The notes beneath the pieces are model-generated. The model ran no database searches and was not told the origin of the DNA. It saw nothing but the letters and a program-made list of their open reading frames with translations. Made by a program: the position numbers and the translations under genes. Shown piece by piece: positions 1-11,102 of a stretch of DNA of 64,000 nt; positions within the stretch are counted from its first letter, which is position 1; each line of letters starts with the position of its first letter. The DNA comes from Pholis gunnellus (taxonomy: Eukaryota > Chordata > Actinopteri > Perciformes > Pholidae), in assembly GCA_910591455.2 (NCBI GenBank), contig OU342809.1, forward strand, positions 14,671,519 to 14,735,518. Direction: 5' to 3'.

Positions 1-849
1 ACTGAGCTATGCTTATTAGCGAGGTTCAGGGGCATGCAAGAGCCAACATTTGATAACAATAGCTTTAAAACCATGTCGCTGGACATTAGCATACATGGTC
101 TGTCATGAAGTAATGTGTGTATTAACTATTGTGTTCTCTCTCCACCTTTGTATTCAGTGCCTGTCCCATTTTCTGTGATTCCTCACTTGTCTATCCTGCC
201 AACATATATTGAAAATAATTTACTAAAATTATAAACACCTTTTTTTCAACTTTGTGTTGATTTGAATTGTAGAAATGTGTCTCACAGTACTAAAACGTAA
301 ACAAAATGGGTATCTAACAATATTATTTATTTATACAAATAATACTTTTATTACATAATAATTATGCTAGGTGTTTGGTTGTTTAATTGAGCCTATAGAT
401 TCCATTGTATCAAACATAGGACATATATATTTCTGTGGTAATGACATTGTTGAGTCTGATCAGGTGAGTTTTTGTTGAACATCACAGAGACATAATGCTA
501 ACCCTATCCTGGGCACAGTCCGTAGTACCTGCTCTTTGTCTCTCACCCCGATCAACTTCTCCCTTTCTTTCTCTCTCAGTCTCCTTATTTTGTCCCGTAT
601 CTTTTGCCTTCCCAAAGCTGAGCTTTGATTGACAGTTGTTTAATTTCTCTCTGTCTCAGCGTGGGCTACATAGGGGTGAAAATGAAACTAACCATCGGGC
701 ATCACTGGTCACTGTTTAACATAGCACAACCACTTCAGATAACGTCTGTCTGGGGATGAATGTTATTGAACTATTAGCAGTCAACTCATTAAACTATCTA
801 ATTATCTGAATCCATGGCTGAACAGTTTCCTCAAGTTGTTGTAATCAAA

Positions 850-883
850 TGAGGTCACTGAGGTCCAACCCTCAGTGACCTCA
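850..883. repeat. Perfect inverted repeat (14-bp arms, 6-base loop)
   Basis: The arms TGAGGTCACTGAGG (850-863) and CCTCAGTGACCTCA (870-883) are exact reverse complements around a loop TCCAAC. The arms contain TGAGGTCA-like half sites of the type bound by nuclear receptors (AGGTCA). It is short for a pre-miRNA and has no visible target duplication. Confidence 0.7.
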
Positions 884-3875
884 ATGGTAGGTAAGGCCAT
901 GGGCACAACCAAGTACGCGTGAAGTGGACAAAAGAATATGCGCTTGGTAAGGTGGGACCTCTAAATCAATCCGTGTGAGACGCCAGAACAGGGTGGCTGA
1001 GAATGATGGAGCCGAGATTCTCGACTTGCACAACCATCAACCAAATTGTTCTCCAAGCAGTAAACGTACTGCACAGACGCCTCAAACGTATAGGTCTAGA
1101 GTACCCAGACATGATGAGGACACGCAGTGCATGGATGGGAAAAGGGGGGTATTTTTACTTATTTTGTAGAATAATCATCATCACGCTGTTGTACTTCTGA
1201 CAGTAAATTACCTTCTTTTAATGAATAAAGAGAGGGAATGCAAAAAAAAGAGACAACAAGAGAGGCAAACTATGTATGTCAGTGTCTCCCTCTCTTGCTG
1301 GAGATGAATGAAACCCATTAGCAATATTGGGAAGCTGTCTCTTTTTTTCAACCAACCATAGAAATAGAGTTTTGGTGGAGTTGGATATGATGACTCACAA
1401 ATAATATCTACAGTATGTTCCGAAAAACGAAAAGAACAATTTTTGCAAATAATCTACCCAAAAGTCTGACTGAACAAAAGTCGGTATCAACTGCTAATGC
1501 AGCTTCACCGTCCCATACTACCAAGACCGGTACTTATGTTGCATCAAGGACTCAGAAACTCTTTTATGCAATAATGGACTTGGCTTAGTCTAAATCATAA
1601 GCTAAATCGACAAAGTCATTTCCAATTTTAGGATCATTAATTTCAGGTACGCCTGCTCTCTGGAAGTCTTCCCAACAAAGTGGAATTGACAGAAATGACA
1701 AACCAAAAGTCAAAACTTTCTCAATGTCAAATCCAGCTTTTCTCAACACTTACCACGAACAGTATTTATTCCACTTCACCCCCTCATCAGACACTAAGAA
1801 GATTACATTTAACTCAAACTGGGTTTAATCTTCAAAGATCTTCTGTAAACTGATATCTTACACGTTGACATCCAAAGATGTTGTACAAACGCATACAATA
1901 CCATTTCTTCATATACTAATTAACAAAAAAATATTGTCAATTCCAGACACCAAGATCAGGTACCGAAAAAAGAAGTGCGAGGATTAAGTCATTTTGGACG
2001 TTAGAACTCACTCTACCACATGAAGCTGCGCTCTTCCCTTCTCTCCTGCTGGAAAGGAAAAGTGTTGCATGGCGCTTCATTCTGCTGATCCGGGCTTGAA
2101 AGACGGCAGGAGGTGTGTAATCCAACTTCAGGCTGACTATTCTAGTGTAATCTCCTGCTCACTCAGAGTACACACAAGTCACTTTTGACTGCTCCATAAA
2201 AGATTCAAACTGTCAGAGTCTGGCCATCTGTCATCTGCCTCTATGTTTGCTTGTCATACTTCCAGGTTCTCTCTCTGTTTTTCTTTCTGTCTGTCTATCA
2301 CAATGTCACGCTGCATGCGCTCGTCAGTATACTGGACTAAATATGACTCCTTGAAAGTGAAACTAATGATCTGTTGAGCATCTTTACATCACATAAGCAC
2401 ATTAAGGGAAGTCCCTTGGCAATGGGATTAATGGGATGTAGGGGCATGTGTGCATGTTTGTGTTCCGAGTGTTTTCAAGTATGTAAAAGCATGTTTAAGT
2501 GTGCTTGTGTGTGCATGCATACGGTACATAATGTGTGTACATGTTTGAGTGTGTGCATGTGTGCGTGCGTCCATGCGTGTGTTTGAGCTCAACTGAAAAC
2601 AGTTTTTGTTCACAGACAGCGATTCTGCAGCACCTTTGGGGAATTCTCTGCTTTCTTTTCAACTGCTCTCCTATAATTTCCTGTCTTTAGTTCTTGCATG
2701 CAGTGCCTCACTTAGATACAATGGGTCAGTTCAGCCAAGAAGCCAACAACAATGAGGTAATCGACAATAACAAAAAGAAAAACGGCCTCTTGCCTTTGCT
2801 GTCAATGTCTGGAGAAAGAATCCAAAGCATACTCAAACTAAACCACCCACAGAAAGCCAACTGAGTACCCGAGAAGGAATATGCAGTGTCTGGCTGTAAA
2901 GGTTTAATCTGCAGTTTGCTCTGCCATTAGTCGATGATGTCTCCTTTGGAAATGTGAGAGCAGATGAAGAGGGGTAAGTATAAGTGATGACACAGGGGCA
3001 TATTAGTGATAAAAGGCTTAATGCTGTGTTGTTACATGTAAAATGCCACATGGTATCTTTCTAATAATGTGATCTTATGTCACATGCTACTGACAGGGAG
3101 AAAGAGAGCATAGCTTAGAGATGTGTTGAGTTGATAACACTGTATTTCATTCTACAGCCAATGATGGGTAAAATGTTTCTTCCTCTCTGCATTTATATGC
3201 AATTCGAGGTAATCACTTTCTGTTCAAGATCATTTTAACGTGTGATTCATGGACAATGTAATGGTAATGTTACTTACTTTACAGTAAAGAATGAAGTACT
3301 TCTTTTAAAAGAGCTAAAATACACACTACTAGAACCATTCATCAAGAGTGGCTGTTGTTGTAGTGCCCAAACAATCAGTCACACATGACAGGATAGCTGT
3401 TCCTGACTCCATATGATTTACAATAGCAGAGCTTGAAAAATGAATTCAATTAACATATTTGGGAACTGGACATTTGCCCTCTTCCATACCACCTTCTGCA
3501 GCAAACTAATTCAGGAAGAAACACACGTATGGTCACAGGGATTTTGTGAAGAGAATACATTGCATACTGTATGTTGAAATGGGAAAATAAACGGAGGAAA
3601 GGATCAATGTCACAGTCTAATGGTGCTGCGTTTTTTCCTGTGGCTGCAATACTACACAAGACACAGGCTACGTCTTCAAGGGTTCCTCCGTAAAGATTGT
3701 ATTAAGAAGAATGTAGGATTGAATCTCTTATTCTGTCTGGGCACAAAGCTGCAACAGAGAGAGGGAAAGTTTCACAGTTCAGGTGTAACTATCTTGATTC
3801 TCTACTCTGTGTCTTCCTGTGGATTTATAATGCCTCTTATAGCCTTCTTTATCCCTGAGCCTTTGCTCTCCCTCT

Positions 3876-3894
3876 CCCCGCCCCTCCCTCCCCC
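3876..3894 (-). promoter_or_regulatory. GC box and G-quadruplex motif in shank3 intron 1
   Basis: On the minus strand, which is the sense strand of shank3, the run reads G5-A-G3-A-G4-C-G4. That is four G runs separated by single-base loops, an arrangement that favours a stable parallel quadruplex in DNA or nascent RNA. It includes a GGGGCGGGG GC box of Sp/KLF type at 3876-3884. It lies about 355 bases downstream of the exon 1 donor, a usual place for promoter-proximal intronic control elements. Function is inferred from the motif only. Confidence 0.5.
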
Positions 3895-4248
3895 GCTCTC
3901 ACCCTAAGTGGCCAGTTGTCAAAGTCAGCTGAAGCCCAGTTAATGAAGAGGTAGATTTATTAGCAAGACATCAGTGGAATAGGCGGGGAGTGGAACCCCC
4001 GGAAGCCAGCAAGCAAATACAGCCACCGAGTGTGCATACCAAAAAAAGAAAGAGAGGGAAAAGAGGAAAAAAGAGTGCGTAGGACAAAGTATGAGAAAAA
4101 AAGAGAAACCTGAAGACGTTTAAAAGGAGCTAAATCCAAAAAGCAGACAAAAGAGAAGTAGAAAGCACCCATTCAGAGAGGAAGGGGGAGAGGCTGCTTC
4201 CCTCTCTTTTATCATCTCTCCAGCAGTGGCTACAAAACAAGCTCTTAC

Positions 4249-4311
4249 CGTCTGTTGTAGGTCTGGGATTCCAATGCGGATGACCACGGTGTTGCCTGTC
4301 GGCTCTTCCAT
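4249..4311 (-). CDS. shank3: shank3 first coding exon (canonical N-terminus)
   Basis: This exon encodes the first 21 residues of a SH3 and multiple ankyrin repeat domains protein 3, a scaffold of excitatory postsynapses. The segment starts with Met at 4309-4311 and ends in I-R-I-G-I-P-D-L-Q-Q-T. This matches, without gaps and from the Met onwards, the start of mammalian SHANK3 as I remember it (V-R-V-G-I-P-D-L-Q-Q-T), where the N-terminal ubiquitin-like SPN domain begins. The exon ends in a whole codon (ACG, phase 0), followed on the minus strand by GTAAGAGC, a good donor. The next exon should begin with a Lys-Cys-Leu-like sequence, but I could not find it in 1-4248. The Met has C at -3 and G at +4, a mediocre start context. 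Whether this is the shank3a or shank3b paralogue cannot be told from this exon. SHANK1 and SHANK2 are less likely because of the close match and because arsa lies nearby. Confidence 0.85.
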
Positions 4312-4566
4312 GGGTGCTCTCGCACTGTGGCTCCGCTCTGCACCGGGACGGAAAGCCGGAACACCGACAGGAATGGGAACACCGCTGTCCTCTTCCCGGG
4401 AGCTGCCGCTGTCAGTGCTGGCCCCCTGGCTGCCGTTTGCTGTGTGTGTGTGGGGCTGTGTGAGTGTGTGTGAGTGTGTGTATGTGTATGTGTGATGCTG
4501 CTGCTGCTGGTCCTGCCGTGGAGGGCTGGGTGGCTCATGTTTGCCGGCTGCCGGACGCAGAGGCAT
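4312..4566 (-). CDS. shank3: Possible in-frame N-terminal extension of Shank3, or 5' UTR
   Basis: The shank3 frame stays open for 85 codons upstream of the canonical Met, up to a Met at 4564-4566; an in-frame TAG lies at 4588-4590. The upstream Met has A at -3, a better start context on that side than the canonical Met. The extension is low complexity: a Pro-rich start, four Gln in a row, then His-Thr/Tyr-Thr repeats encoded directly by the dinucleotide repeat at 4441-4494, then a Ser/Glu/Pro-rich stretch. Human SHANK3 also has an annotated longer isoform with a low-complexity Ala/Pro/Gly-rich extension before the same Met, to my recollection. It may equally be untranslated leader. Nothing in the sequence decides between the two. 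Confidence 0.4.
4441..4494. repeat. (GT)n microsatellite within shank3 exon 1 region
   Basis: Interrupted GT repeats, read as CA repeats on the sense strand of shank3. They lie inside the open upstream extension and would encode alternating His/Tyr/Ser and Thr. Confidence 0.9.
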
Positions 4567-4609
4567 GCTCCGTGTTAGGGGCTCGGTCTATGTCTCTCTC
4601 TCTCTCCAG

Positions 4610-4646
4610 ACACACACACACACACAAGCACACACACGCACACACC
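4610..4646. repeat. (CA)n microsatellite
   Basis: Interrupted CA repeat just upstream of the shank3 first exon, preceded by a short TCTC tract. The opposite dinucleotide orientation to the 4441-4494 GT tract means that the two could pair in a shared leader transcript. Confidence 0.9.
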
Positions 4647-7562
4647 GATGGCTCTCGCTCACACTACACGCACACACGGTTTGCAGCGTGCATCACTCGC
4701 CTGGGAGAGAAAAAGAGGGCGGGAGAGAGAGGCAGGGAAGGAGGGTGGCAGAGAGGGAATGGGCATAAAGGAGGGGGTATTAGGAGATTACAAAGAGATG
4801 AAGGGTAAAAACACAGAGAGAAGATAAATACCAGTAAAACTTGGAAATAAAACCGAGGAGAGATGCATTGATAAAGCAAGATTGAAGGAATTACATTCAT
4901 AAAAGGGTGCAAAATTATTTAACTCTAATCTGTGATTTGCACAAATGATAATCCTAATGCAATTAGTAAAAAAGGAGACACATCTATTCTTTAAATAGAA
5001 CAAAATAGATAAAACAAAAACAGCAGAATAGAGGGAGAGGATTACGCAACATTTGCATGAAAAGGTATATTTAGTGTTAACTGCACGCGTGTTTTAATAG
5101 TGTTTAACTAAAGTTTTTTAATATGCTAAATGTTTATACTACAGTGGCCATAATGTGACACGGTTGCCGTCACACACTGTTGCTCTTGCTGTAGTGCACG
5201 CTGTCGTGCCGTCAGGACAGAATGGGGGATTGTTCGTGCGGATCAATGTCGTGCAGGATTTGGCCTTCATGCTTCACTTTATCTATCTATGATGGGTGTC
5301 GCTGATTAAATGGTTCCCATGTAAACACAGTGACACATAGTCATAGACAGAGCAAGCTGCCATAAAAGAGGTTGAGGTTTTTGCGGGGAGTTCTTCCCAT
5401 TGAGGGTCATTCTCAAAAGGGGCGTTGTTTTCAATTACTGTTTCATCATGCAGGCCCTGTGAAGCACTGAGACTGTCATTAAGGGCTAATAATGTCTGAC
5501 TGACCTTAATTTTGATCTGTGCTTTGTAAAACAGGCATCCAAAGGGATTTCATAGTCTGAGACGTTTGTGTTTAATGAAGAAAGATGTGTTGACCAACTA
5601 ACATGCTTAAGGTATTTGCCTGTTCAGTTCACGCTGTCAGATTCGATTGAACTCAGGACAACAGTGGGAATGCTTATCAGAGGAGATTGGTACCCTTTGT
5701 GGGAAAGACGAATAGGTAAGGGCTTGAGTATTGCCAGTTTCAAAACCAACCATTTGAATAAGTGAGCTCGTCATGAAAGAAAATGTGCCGTAAAATATTT
5801 GTGGCAGGTCTGTGAATTATTAATTGTGATCTTAAGTCAGTGCTATGCCATATTGTGTTCTCAGTGTCATCATTGTGCAAGTTGACCCAAACAGCGGTGA
5901 GAAAGCATTTTCTTATTGGATGGAATTTAAAGCATGCACCTCAGGGGGAATACAAGTGATGAATGCTCTGAAGCTGCTGTAGCACCAGATAATGTTGGCT
6001 CTCCAGTGAACACACAAATGCAGATATATATGGAGACACATATGCACACAAACATTCAAGAGACTCTCACAGAAATACAGGCTGCAGGAATATTTACACA
6101 CATTAATCAGACGTCAACATCCTTCTGCTCTGTGTCCTCTCCATGGGTAATTAATGAAGAATAAGTCCTCACTGGTTACACATGTCCCATGCATCATTTT
6201 ATTTTGTAAACTTAAAAAGGTAAATGTACGAGTTTCAAGTTAATGGAGAGAGCATCACGACATAAGCTCTACCAATCATCAGACATCGGGATGGTAAGGC
6301 AAAAGTTGGCCCAGAGAAGACGTGGAAGCTGCTGATATCGAGACCCAAAAATACAAATGAAATAAATATAAATAAAGTCACCTATTGAGATAAACCCCTT
6401 AGATAGCCCTTAGACAAACATAGTTCAACTGCATGTCAGGAAGAACCAATCACAGCCGACAGATATCTTTCTTTTCTTCCTTAAATACCATTCAAGATAA
6501 ATATGGAGGAGAAGTTGATCATTTTAGTGCAGGGCTACGCAGAGCTTTACGACCTTTAAAGAAAAGTTACAATAGTGTTTGTGTTTGCTGTCGATAGTTC
6601 TTAGAAAGATGATGGCCAAAATTGGAAACAGGTCAGACTTTTAAAAAATTGGAATCCGCCAAGAAAATTGCAATTGGTGCATCTTTCATATTTACTTCTC
6701 ATTGTTATTTTCATCAAGCAGAAGGTTAGCCGTGTGTTTTCATCCCAGGCTGCACTACAGATGCTTGCATGTGAGTACTCTGCCACTGCTGGACATTCTA
6801 CAGCTCTACAGTGCATAATCCCATTAGCATTGGAGAAGGAGCATGGCAGGTAGCCCTAATACATTAGAGGATTTAGCAGATCACTCTGCCTGTATCGTCT
6901 ACAGCCTGCCAGGTCTTTAGGGCAAGGAAAATTGATAACTCTCACCCAGACCTTGTAGGGTGGCTCAATATTCACATTTTATAAAGCAATTCTGTGCCCT
7001 TACAGTATAAAACTGGCACAATGGACTAACAACATATCTCAACCAATTACAACACATTTTGTTATTAGTTTCAAACAACTTATTAAGATATGTAATGTAA
7101 ATGTATTTGTCAAAATCATCAGCCAGAATCCTGCACTTCAATTTGTTTTAATGACTGATACCGGAGTCCATGAACTGCATAACAAATAACACCAGATCAC
7201 ACAATTAGAAGGATTAAGTCCTGTGAATGTGGCAAAGGGACCTAAAACGGCTTGCCAATGGCAACAATGATTCTCCTAGATAGCAGGCAGGGCCAGGGAG
7301 GGATTTCATCCTTCTTGCATCATACGAGGATAAACTGTGTGGGCAACAGAACTTGAAGAGATCTACATACAGGGAACATTTTATCTGGTTGGACAAATTG
7401 TAAACGAGAAAAGTTAGGGAACAAAGAATTGGGGTTTATATGCAGTACACTTTCTTCATTCATCTTGATTAAACCTCTTTTGACCTTTAGGAGCAATAAA
7501 CAACATTCAGTGAATTAATACCACTGCAAAAACCTATTTGCTATGTAAAGATATAATAGAGC

Positions 7563-7570
<8 letters not shown>

Positions 7571-7616
<46 letters not shown>
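7571..7616. repeat. (GA)23 microsatellite
   Basis: Pure GA dinucleotide array of 46 bases. Confidence 0.97.
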
Positions 7617-7619
<3 letters not shown>

Positions 7620-7689
7620 CAAATATTTCAGATTGAGGCATAAACCTGTGGTATATATGTCTGAGTTTGTCATTCTACAACTCGAACTG

Positions 7690-7790
7690 AAACGCTTGGG
7701 TAACTAGATGATCAGTGGGACAGAAAATATATCTGCAACAATTTTGCTAATTGATTAATTGTTCCAGCTATTATTAAAACATACCTTAAA
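7690..7790. repeat. Degenerate teleost interspersed repeat fragment
   Basis: The stretch around GAAAATATATCTGCAACAAT and CTAATTGATTAATTGTT resembles the AT-rich end of a widespread teleost element built of GATTAATCG-like words. Recognition is from memory of the family and no ends or target duplication are visible. Confidence 0.35.
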
Positions 7791-9330
7791 TATTCACTGG
7801 TTAATAATAATTAAAAATCATAATCAAATAATTGTATGTTTCACACCGGCATATACAATACTAAACTCTACGGCATGAATAGAATAAATGAGAAGTACTG
7901 CTTAATTAAATAGTTGGACATTGAATCTGGCCTGAAAAAAATGCATTGGCTTACTCCCGGGCATGGATAATAATCATCATTTGTCATTTTTCTCTTTAAT
8001 TGTAGAATGACAAAATTCCCCTGCTCCTCTAAAAATGTGTATAGACTAGTGTGCTGATATATTACACCTGTTTAGAGACTTGGCTGGCAACAGGGATAAC
8101 TTTACATTTAGTAGCTATGAGTGCTATAGGTTAACACTGCAGTCCAGACTCTCTGTCTAACTCCCATTGCATGGTAACATTAAGAGAGTGGACTAGAATT
8201 ATAAGAAGGCTAGCTCCCATGCCTCAGCTAACAGCTACTGCCTTTTCTCTCTTCGGCTCAGATCTCTTTTACCCTTTCCCATCATACGCCATCTCTTGCG
8301 CTCCAGTCCAGTTAAAACAAAGTGAATAATTCATGGCCATACAGAGCAGTATGTGCATGGATCCAGTGCAATCTATGCATGTATCTGAAACATCCACTAG
8401 CCTTGAAGTCCTTTGCCACAGAGCTGTACATGAGGGCATTCACGAATACAACTGAAATCTACAGCCAGCCATCAAGCAAGCCCTAAATGCTGCCCTCCCA
8501 GACGTCCACACTGGGAAAAAAAAAGGAGGCTGAGGAAGGCGGGAGGGAGAAAGATAAAGGTAAGTTGACTGAGGTAGCATGAAGCAGAGAGGGTCGGAGA
8601 GGATGTGGCTAAGGCAGTCAGTGGGCCAAGAAAAAAAATAGGAGAAAGCGAGCGTGGAAGAAAAAGAAGGGTGGCAGAGTGCTGATAGAAAAGGAAGGTG
8701 GGAGAGCCAGCGAGAGGGTGGAACAGAGGGAGGGAGAGCATTACATACAGTCAGCTTTGACAAACCAGCCACATAGCCTGGAGTAAATGTGATAACTGTT
8801 CACAGACCCCATCACAGTTTGCTTCACGCTCCTCTACACCTGGTAAAGCAAATGTCATGGCCACTCACAAACTGAAGTCACCCGGGGCCACATTTACTCA
8901 CACACATACACACACATGGACTTTATCTCTCGGTTCCTTAACATTTCCATTCATTCCATCTTTCATTCCTTTGATACCGCCATCTCTCTCATAGCGAATG
9001 TGAATGAGGGTAATTCATTGGTAAGGCTGAGAAACATCAAACAAAAAGGGGGAGAATGTGGTTTTAGCCATCTGCTGTTGTGTTCTGCAGTACCTGTGTG
9101 CGGGATATTTCAGGCTATCAGTCTTAGTTGGCTGATTTGTCTTTAAGTAGAGCTGACCTCAAAAGAGACCAGACATCCATTTCACTTTAAAAACAGATAA
9201 ATGCGATGAATAGCAATTTTTCCTAAACTTAAGCTAGCGTGAGAAATGTGATATTACTGGATGAGAAGTAGATGGAGACTCATAGAATTGTAATGTGTAT
9301 TGAGTTTTGGTTTTTTTTCCGCTCTCTCCC

Positions 9331-9388
9331 ACGCTCTCTATCTATCTATCTGTCTCTCTCTCTCTCTCTCTCTCACTCACTCTCTCTA
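9331..9388. repeat. (TCTA)n/(TC)n microsatellite
   Basis: Compound TCTA and TC array followed at 9401-9414 by the perfect palindrome AGGTACCGGTACCT. Confidence 0.9.
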
Positions 9389-10513
9389 TTTGTGCTGTTA
9401 AGGTACCGGTACCTGGAGTAGCCAAAAAGACAAAGGAAGACTTGTATTACTGCAATAATCTACCACATACCTTATATTTTAAAAAGTCTTGTTGAATATG
9501 TGAAAATAAGGTTTCCATATTAGGTTGGCTGAGAAGTGCAATGGAGTTCTGCTCTAAAGGTTGCTATGACCTTATACGATTTTAATTAGTTTCACTGGAC
9601 ACTACTGTCAAGGAAAAACAGCTCAAGTGCTAGTGTAACAAGTTGTAGTGTTTCAAACGCTCATAAATCTTTCAGAGGTTTTCTGAACTTTTCAATGCAA
9701 TCCTTTTCAGGATAACCCTTACTGACCATGTCAAATCTGAAGTTATTTCAAACTTAAAGAGAAAGTTACCCCAAATTACATGTCCAACATATTGATGATT
9801 TCCTCATATATTAACTGAAAAAAAAGAAAATGTTGCAGCGGTCGACTTCTTTTGGGCAAACCGGCTCCTGGTAGAGTTGAGAAAGAAGGGACAAAAAAAT
9901 CAAGTGGTGCCTTTAAAAAAGATTTTGGTGAAGGTAACAATTTTAAAAGATACATACACCAGAGCATGTACACAGAGAAAAGTATTTTGAGCCCCGATCT
10001 GGCCATGCGAACAGCTCTTGTGATGGATACTGCCGCCCTCCTCTACCAGTCCAGCAGGCAGCCTCATGTTTTTCAGGACTAACATCAGAGAGCACAAGGT
10101 CATGCACTGCGTAGAATATAATGCTTGTGTGCATGTGACATTTATGTCCCATAATCAAAAGCGGAAATGTTTTGATAAGCAGCAACCACCAAACCTTGAT
10201 TAACAGCCTGAATTGGCTATTTGACGAGGCTGCTAGAAAAAGATCACCCTCTACTCCAAGAGGGATTTTTGATGAAGTATACTGTGCTGTCGCATATGTC
10301 AAAGTCAAGATCCTCAGAAGCATATTACTGAACACTGGTAGCAAACGGTATCGATCGAGACCGCAATTTGGGATAATATCTTTACAAGCATTCTGACTGA
10401 AATTAAAACTACAAATAGTTTCTATTAATTGCACTCCGAGCCCACTTTAAAGTGCAAGCATATAGAAATGCAAATATTGTTTGTGTGAGTTTGTACATGC
10501 GGTTAGTGTAGAG

Positions 10514-11102
10514 CAGGGGTCCCCAAACTTTTTCCTGTGAGGGCCACATCACTGAACATATCGTTTGACCTAGGGCCCGATTATGGGGGGGGGGGGGGGG
10601 GGGGGGGGTGCTACGTGCGTGCTACTCGCAGGTGAGCGACTGTTGCGCGGATCGGGGCGGAACACCGCCGTGCGCGATACAGAGAGCAGGGGAATTGAAA
10701 ACGGCGACCATGTAGTGACAGACATGACATGCCGGCGTGTAAATAAATTAAGCACAAGTACTCGTCCTTCAAGCTCCCGTCTCTCGGCTCTTCTACTTCT
10801 TCTACTCTTCTACTTCTACAGGGTGCGCGCATGACAGCTCTCATCTCGTTCGCCCCCTGGTGGTTGGCTGATTCAGGAAGCGTTTGATTTGATATGTAGC
10901 AGAGCACGTATTTTAAACGTTAATATCGCAGACGATCATGCTCATTTAATCGTGGCAGCCAAAATCGTGATCGCGATTAAAATTCGATTAATTGTGCAGA
11001 CTGAAAAAAAATCATAATGAGTCTCTGGTATTGTTCAGGGGGCCGGACCAAATGTGGAGGCGGGCCGCATCCGGCCCGCGGGCCGTAGTTTGGGGACCAC
11101 TG
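10514..11102. mobile_element. Non-autonomous hAT (Charlie-like) element, composite
   Basis: The left end CAGGGGTCCCCAAACT and the right end (reverse complement CAGTGGTCCCCAAACT) match at 15 of 16 positions, and both begin with CAG as in hAT-Charlie elements. Exact 8-bp copies of GTGTAGAG flank the element at 10506-10513 and 11103-11110, the target duplication expected of hAT transposases. No transposase is encoded. The terminal parts (GGGCCACAT on the left, GGCCGGACCAAATG and GGCCCGCGGGCC on the right) look like one family. The middle, from the poly-G run at 10585 to about 11003, looks like a second element: its right end ATTCGATTAATTGTGCAG resembles the end of another common teleost hAT-like repeat. 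The insertion therefore appears nested or chimeric. Confidence 0.92.
10585..10608 (+). repeat. Poly-G run (24 G)
   Basis: Uninterrupted run of 24 guanines inside the hAT element, at the apparent junction between the outer element and its inner cargo. Homopolymer length in an assembly is often uncertain. Confidence 0.85.

Larger units (their letters stand above)
1..4248 (-). other. shank3: shank3 intron 1 (5' part)
   Basis: This is the stretch downstream of the exon 1 donor on the minus strand. I looked for an exon encoding the rest of the SPN domain and found no open segment with an acceptor that fits. It contains a perfect 14-bp-arm hairpin at 850-883, a GT-rich degenerate tract around 2440-2585, and a C-rich (G-rich on the sense strand) tract at 3866-3900. 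No repeat family was recognised with confidence. The intron continues out of the window to the left. Confidence 0.7.
4647..10513. other. Intergenic, left part
   Basis: No gene is supported here. Reading frames are short, lack recognisable domains and are often purine- or microsatellite-driven. The stretch holds a GA microsatellite (7571-7616), a degenerate teleost repeat fragment (about 7690-7790), a purine-rich block at about 8515-8740, a CT/TCTA tract (9331-9388) and a 14-bp palindrome at 9401. It covers the upstream side of shank3, so distal control elements are expected but cannot be assigned by eye. Confidence 0.6.

Noticed and set aside
1..4248. Shank3 exon 2 (rest of the SPN domain)
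   Set aside because: I searched the minus strand for the expected Lys-Cys-Leu start and the Y-L-E-F-R-Y-K-like end and found neither. The exon probably lies outside the window.
4245..4538. 97-codon minus-strand frame with a long His-Thr run overlapping shank3 exon 1
   Set aside because: It is in a different frame from the recognised Shank3 N-terminus and is driven by the CA repeat.
8440..8772. 110-codon Pro/Leu/Phe-rich minus-strand frame
   Set aside because: It is the complement of a purine-rich low-complexity block, so the lack of stops follows from composition.
9943..10434. 163-codon minus-strand open frame, the longest in the window
   Set aside because: No recognisable domain, no splice context and ordinary composition. 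A frame of this length is expected about once by chance in 64 kb of AT-rich DNA read in six frames.
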